A program made the position numbers and the translations under genes. A DNA stretch of 37,533 nucleotides from an uncultured Nitrosomonadales bacterium (GTDB lineage Bacteria > Pseudomonadota > Gammaproteobacteria > Burkholderiales > Gallionellaceae): positions 1-37,533 of the forward strand of contig CAIWRI010000062.1 in assembly GCA_903915035.1 (NCBI GenBank), given 5' to 3'. How positions within the stretch are numbered: position 1 is the first letter of the stretch; the number at the start of each line of letters is the position of its first letter. Of this stretch, positions 34,129-37,533 are shown in pieces. Below the pieces are notes generated by a model. That model was not told the origin of the DNA and made no database searches. It was given only the letters and a program-made list of their open reading frames with translations.

Positions 34129-34553
34129 TCAGGCATATTTTACGCATCAGGAAATGGTTGTTATCAGAAGCGTGGCCCGGCTTTTCTTAGCGGCGATACA
34201 GCAAATATTATGTATGCAGCGCATCACCGCCAGTAAGCAGGTAGATCAGGACCGGCTACCGGACATCCGTGCATCATGGTACATTATTAGCCGGCAAAAA
34301 GCAGTCGCATAACCCTCAAACTTGTACGGCATACGGACAACGCAGCACTGATGAACAAAAGCCGGCTTTGCCATGCCTGCTGTTTTCAGCCCGTGATTTT
34401 GTTGCATCCCCGATAGCGATCCTGCACTTCGCGAATATAAATTGCACGCTGCGCGGCGCATAAGGGATAATAGGTCAAGCAGTTATCCATTTTGCATCCC
34501 TGCCACTCGCCCTCAAACATCGCCCCGCTATAGGGCAGGAAGCCCCCCAAAGG
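34129..34553. other. Divergent cls/recQ intergenic region
   Basis: Roughly 425 bp lie between the cls and recQ starts. Apart from a small Cys-containing minus-strand ORF (34386-34520), nothing recognisable was found. The region should hold both promoters. Confidence 0.4.
34386..34520 (-). CDS. Possible 44-residue Cys-containing small protein
   Basis: From ATG 34520 the minus strand encodes [19 protein letters not shown]...[11 protein letters not shown], with four cysteines and a compact helix between. The AGCGGGG upstream is a weak ribosome binding site. I recognise no family. The balanced composition is suggestive, but a chance ORF between divergent genes is possible. Confidence 0.25.
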   Translation of the reverse strand: MFEGEWQGCKMDNCLTYYPLCAAQRAIYIREVQDRYRGCNKITG

Positions 34554-36422
34554 ATGTCTAACGATCCTGACAAGCATACCGCTCCTGACGACACCCCCGA
34601 TAACACCCCGGACAGGATACTTCGTGACATTTTCGGTTATCCGGAATTCCGGGGCAATCAGCAGAATGTCATTGAGCATGTAACAAACGGCGGCGATGCC
34701 CTGGTGCTGATGCCGACAGGCGGTGGAAAATCACTTTGCTACCAGATCCCGGCACTTTGTCGCAGCGGACTTGGCATCGTCATTTCACCATTGATAGCGC
34801 TTATGCAGGATCAGGTCGATGCCTTGAAACAACTGGGTGTTGCGGCTGCATTCATGAACTCCAGTCTGGATATCGACGCCGCACGCGAGGTGTCACGTCA
34901 AGTGCAGCGCGGTGAGTTAAAACTGCTGTATGTTGCGCCCGAGCGGCTGATGACTGAAAGTTTTCTTAATCTGCTGGAGCGCTTGCAGCAGACTAACGGG
35001 ATCTCCCTGTTTGCCATAGACGAAGCGCATTGTGTCTCACAATGGGGCCATGATTTCCGTCCTGAATACCGCGCGTTGACCGTGTTACACGAACGATTTC
35101 CTGCCGTGCCGCGTATTGCACTCACCGCGACTGCCGATGCACCGACGCGGCGTGAAATTGTCGAGCGGCTTGCCCTGGAACAGGCACAACAATTTGTCTC
35201 CAGCTTTGACCGCCCCAATATTCGCTATCGCGTCACCTTGAAAGACAATGCGCGCCAGCAGCTACTGTCTTTCCTCGAAACCGAGCATGCCGACGATGCG
35301 GGTATCGTCTATTGCCTGTCCCGCAAAAAAGTTGATGATACAGCCGCCTGGCTGAAAGAACAGGGATGGGATGCTCTGCCCTATCACGCAGGCCTGGATG
35401 CCGCCCTGCGCAGCAAACACCAGAGCCGCTTTATTCAGGAAGAAGGCGTCATCATGGTTGCCACCGTCGCATTTGGTATGGGCATAGACAAGTCTAACGT
35501 GCGCTTCGTCGCTCATCTGGATTTACCCAAAAGTCTTGAAGCCTACTATCAGGAAACAGGCCGTGCCGGACGTGACGGCCTGCCCGCCAATGCCTGGATG
35601 GCTTACGGTCTGGGCGATGTGGTGTCAATGCGACAGATGCTGATGTCAGGCGAAGCACCGGAGGCTCGCCGCCGGGTTGAATTGCAAAAACTTGATGCAC
35701 TACTGGGTTACTGCGAAGCGACTGAGTGCCGCCACCAAACCGTACTGCGCTACTTCGGTGAAGATCATCCCGGCAACTGTGCGCAATGTGACAATTGCCT
35801 GGAACCTGTTGATCGCTGGAATGCGACACAGGCAGCGCAGATGGCGCTGTCTTGTGTCTATCGCACCGGCCAGCGCTTCGGCGTCGGTCATTTGATTGAT
35901 GTGCTGCTGGGCAAGACGACAGCCAAAATTGAACAATTCAACCACCAGCAACTGAGCACTTTCGGTATCGGGCAGGAGTTGGCACAGCAGCAATGGAGCA
36001 GCGTTTATCGTCAGCTTATCGCGGCCGGCATGCTGACCGTCGACATGGAAGCCTATGGCGGATTAAAACTCAATGAATCCTCGCGTCCGGTGCTAAAAGG
36101 ACAACAGGAAGTGTGGATGCGGCGCGATGCAGCACCGAGCAAACGCAAAACCGGCAGTGCTGCGCGCGGTACGCGTAAACAGGAAGCCTTCGCCGCCGCC
36201 AACGAAGATCGTTTATGGCTGGCACTCAAAGCCAAACGTATGGAACTGGCACGCGAACAAGGTGTGCCGCCCTACGTGATTTTCCACGACAGTACCTTGC
36301 TGGAAATGATGGACAGACACCCCGGCAGTCTGGCTGAACTTGCCCGCATCAGTGGCGTAGGACAAGGCAAGCTTGCGCGTTACGGGGACGAGTTTTTGAA
36401 AGTGTTTGAAGAGAAGCTTTAA
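34554..36422 (+). CDS. recQ: ATP-dependent DNA helicase RecQ
   Basis: 3'-5' superfamily-2 helicase in recombination and fork repair, 622 residues. Walker A is TGGGKS (55-60), and the DEAH box sits in [19 protein letters not shown] (about 155). Helicase motifs [12 protein letters not shown] and [12 protein letters not shown], the zinc-binding cysteines of ATECRH and GNCAQCDNC, the winged-helix RQC part and a C-terminal HRDC domain ([21 protein letters not shown], ending [16 protein letters not shown]) are all intact. The N-terminal 20 residues (Asp/Pro/Thr-rich) are extra. AAAGG abuts the ATG, an unusually tight ribosome binding site. Confidence 0.97.
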   Translation: MSNDPDKHTAPDDTPDNTPDRILRDIFGYPEFRGNQQNVIEHVTNGGDALVLMPTGGGKSLCYQIPALCRSGLGIVISPLIALMQDQVDALKQLGVAAAFMNSSLDIDAAREVSRQVQRGELKLLYVAPERLMTESFLNLLERLQQTNGISLFAIDEAHCVSQWGHDFRPEYRALTVLHERFPAVPRIALTATADAPTRREIVERLALEQAQQFVSSFDRPNIRYRVTLKDNARQQLLSFLETEHADDAGIVYCLSRKKVDDTAAWLKEQGWDALPYHAGLDAALRSKHQSRFIQEEGVIMVATVAFGMGIDKSNVRFVAHLDLPKSLEAYYQETGRAGRDGLPANAWMAYGLGDVVSMRQMLMSGEAPEARRRVELQKLDALLGYCEATECRHQTVLRYFGEDHPGNCAQCDNCLEPVDRWNATQAAQMALSCVYRTGQRFGVGHLIDVLLGKTTAKIEQFNHQQLSTFGIGQELAQQQWSSVYRQLIAAGMLTVDMEAYGGLKLNESSRPVLKGQQEVWMRRDAAPSKRKTGSAARGTRKQEAFAAANEDRLWLALKAKRMELAREQGVPPYVIFHDSTLLEMMDRHPGSLAELARISGVGQGKLARYGDEFLKVFEEKL

Positions 36423-36451
36423 GAACAGACAGTCGATTGGTGCAGAATTTT

Positions 36452-36669
36452 TCACAATGCGGTTGCAATTTCACTGAAGCGGTTCAAGCCCGCCTGCCGA
36501 TTTTCGATGGTTTCCAGCGCCAGCTCATCCGGTTCCGCTCGTTTATGCCACGCGCCCGGACTTTTGTCCTTAAGCCGGGAGCGATTCGGACTGGTTTTGT
36601 CGCGCAATAACGATTTTTGTCATCGAATGGCATATAAGCGCCGCGCCAATGCATCATTTTGCCGGACAT
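36452..36669 (-). pseudogene. Probably frameshifted small coding remnant
   Basis: In one minus-strand frame the stretch to stop 36452 reads SLLRDKTSPNRSRLKDKS, PGAWHKRAEPDELALETIE, then NRQAGLNRFSEIATAL, which looks protein-like (hydrophilic then helical). An in-frame TGA interrupts it near 36620. The preceding MHWRGAYMPFDDK (from about 36654) belongs to another frame that could join it after a 1-2 base indel. I recognise no family, so this is a low-confidence call of a decayed gene. Confidence 0.3.
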
Positions 36670-36672
36670 TCG

Positions 36673-37026
36673 CTACTTGCATCCACCATTCGAGCGCCGC
36701 TCAATACCGGCTTCAGGAGATACATCCACTCCGGCGGCGGCTTCATGATCCTCAATAGACAGGCAGGATAAATCAGGCTGATCAGGCTGATACAGAAGCT
36801 CCGCCTGCCTGCCATGTTGAGATGGCGCAACAATGGTAGCCGGAACGGGCACGGGGATTTCAACTGGTACGGGCACGCTCATCGGTGCGATCATGAGAGC
36901 AGGCGAAGGGGCAACTTCCGCCGAGGCAAGCCCGATTGGCAACACGCATGCAAACGCGATGCAGGACAAGGCAGCAATTGTAAATTGCCGCAAAACGCCC
37001 TTCGTTATGCCATTAAACAGGAACAT
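36673..37026 (-). CDS. Exported Pro/Val-rich small protein
   Basis: A 117-residue predicted secreted or periplasmic protein. The signal peptide is about 1-36 (KGVLRQFTIAALSCIAFACVLPIGLASA, cleavage after ASA). The mature part opens with a Pro/Val-rich linker (PVPVEIPVPVPATIVAP) and ends in an acidic segment with Cys near 88 and Cys116. GAGAG lies before the ATG. No family recognised. A Pro-rich linker without a following domain suggests a periplasm-spanning or surface peptide, or a truncated larger protein. Confidence 0.5.
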   Translation of the reverse strand: MFLFNGITKGVLRQFTIAALSCIAFACVLPIGLASAEVAPSPALMIAPMSVPVPVEIPVPVPATIVAPSQHGRQAELLYQPDQPDLSCLSIEDHEAAAGVDVSPEAGIERRSNGGCK

Positions 37027-37138
37027 TTTTCTCTCGCAGCAAAGCGGTTTAAAAGATTGGACATAGCGTTACTCATTCGCCTAATGAGTGGATACCTTTG
37101 ATTATCGGCTGTTAACCGTTTGCACTCGGTCAGACATT

Positions 37139-37468
37139 CTACACGCCAGTAACAGCTTGGCCGTAGAAATCAATTGTTGCACTTTCCCTATACTGCGGCG
37201 CACTTCCCGCCTCTTGCGTCATGCTTCCCCCGCCTTGCGGCGCACTTCTTGCCTCTTGCGTCATGCTTCCCCTGTCTTGCGGAGCACTTCCCGCGTCCTG
37301 AGGAGCACTTCCCGCGTCTTGCGTCATGCTTCCCCTGTCTTGCGGCGCACTTCTTGCCTCTTGCGTCATGCTTCCCGCGTCCTGCGGCGCACTTCCCGCG
37401 TCTTGCGTCATGCTTCCGTAAGCGTCCGACCGCCCCATATTGATTCTGTTAGCGAAAGCTAGGAGCAT
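37139..37468 (-). CDS. Heptapeptide-repeat ORF over a 21-bp tandem array
   Basis: The minus-strand frame encodes 11 imperfect heptapeptides of the form GS(M/A)(T/P)Q(D/E)(A/R), 77 residues, with unrelated ends (LAFANRINMGRSDAY before, ESATIDFYGQAVTGV after). AGGTGG stands 5 nt before ATG 37468, a good ribosome binding site. Because the unit is 21 bp, other frames also stay open across the array, so open-frame status is weak evidence of coding. If made, the product would be a hydrophilic, probably disordered Gln/Ser/Pro/Asp-rich protein without a signal peptide. Confidence 0.3.
   Translation of the reverse strand: MLLAFANRINMGRSDAYGSMTQDAGSAPQDAGSMTQEARSAPQDRGSMTQDAGSAPQDAGSAPQDRGSMTQEARSAPQGGGSMTQEAGSAPQYRESATIDFYGQAVTGV
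37187..37417. repeat. 21-bp tandem repeat array, 11 units
   Basis: Eleven 21-bp units lie head to tail for 231 bp. Two unit types alternate for most of the array: one containing CTTGCGTCATGCTTCCC and one containing TGCGGCGCACTTCCCG, making a 42-bp higher-order unit, with one place where two of the second type are adjacent. Variation among units is mostly point changes. This is a minisatellite-like array prone to copy-number change. Confidence 0.9.
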
Positions 37469-37471
37469 AGC

Positions 37472-37492
37472 GTCCACCTAATTTAAGTGGAC
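37472..37492. repeat. Inverted repeat, probable insertion-sequence end or operator
   Basis: GTCCAC, 9 nt (CTAATTTAA), GTGGAC: a 6-bp inverted repeat with a partly symmetric AT spacer, just before an ATG on the plus strand. The layout resembles the terminal region of an insertion sequence next to its first transposase gene, but the rest lies outside the window. Confidence 0.35.
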
Positions 37493-37498
37493 ACTATC

Positions 37499-37533
37499 AT
37501 GAGCACTACGAATTCTGCGTCACGCCGACGCAC
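37499..37533 (+). CDS. Start of a gene cut off by the window edge, possibly a transposase
   Basis: From ATG 37499 the frame reads MSTTNSASRRR and runs off the end. The Ser/Arg-rich beginning and adjacent inverted repeat would suit a small orfA-type transposase subunit, but 11 residues are too few to decide. Confidence 0.25.
   Translation, partial: MSTTNSASRRR

Noticed and set aside
37187-37417. CRISPR array
   Set aside because: The repeats are directly tandem with no unique spacers and no cas genes.

Overview
The window looks like a chromosomal segment of a betaproteobacterium, probably from the Nitrosomonadales/Gallionellaceae/Methylophilaceae neighbourhood. That placement is inferred from the gene order rpoE-rseA-rseB-rseC-lepA-lepB-DUF4845-rnc-era-recO-pdxJ-acpS, from protein character and from moderate GC; no phylogeny was run. 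Almost all housekeeping genes lie on the minus strand.

Region 1 (1-12.8 kb) is accessory metabolism. An IS21-like terminal repeat scar (177-222) borders a minus-strand operon. In transcription order it encodes a phosphoketolase/transketolase-like ThDP enzyme, a DUF1537 (four-carbon acid sugar kinase family) kinase, a deletion scar of a LivK...LivF-type ABC transporter, a CoA-acylating semialdehyde dehydrogenase, tartronate semialdehyde reductase, a hydroxypyruvate/glycerate dehydrogenase and malate synthase. A divergent IclR-family regulator faces the operon across a perfect inverted repeat. The set points to glyoxylate/C2-C3 hydroxy- and oxo-acid metabolism, but neither isocitrate lyase nor glyoxylate carboligase is present. 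Next come a GGT-family amidohydrolase coupled to a DUF1653 protein, a DUF1439 lipoprotein and an S4-domain RNA-binding protein.

Region 2 (13-19.7 kb) is a signalling island. It holds a MASE1-CHASE-PAS histidine kinase, a REC-HD-GYP c-di-GMP phosphodiesterase regulator, a single-domain receiver and a PAS protein carrying a degenerate copy of the kinase's own dimerisation helix in which Glu replaces His. A divergent excisionase-type-HTH/receiver protein follows, with a perfect 10-bp-arm palindrome in front of it, then a small zinc-ribbon protein. The stretch 19.65-20.4 kb is gene-poor, with an Rpn/transposase-family remnant and a cluster of palindromes.

Region 3 (20.4-34.1 kb) is core genome on the minus strand: an ABC-2 exporter pair, an MscS channel, acpS-pdxJ-recO-era-rnc-DUF4845-lepB-lepA, the envelope-stress operon rseC-rseB-rseA-rpoE, and a cardiolipin synthase.

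Region 4 (34.1-37.5 kb) holds recQ on the plus strand, then accessory sequence: a probably decayed reading frame, a Pro/Val-rich exported protein, a 21-bp tandem repeat array of 11 units that stays open as a heptapeptide-repeat ORF, and what looks like the edge of another insertion sequence at the window end.
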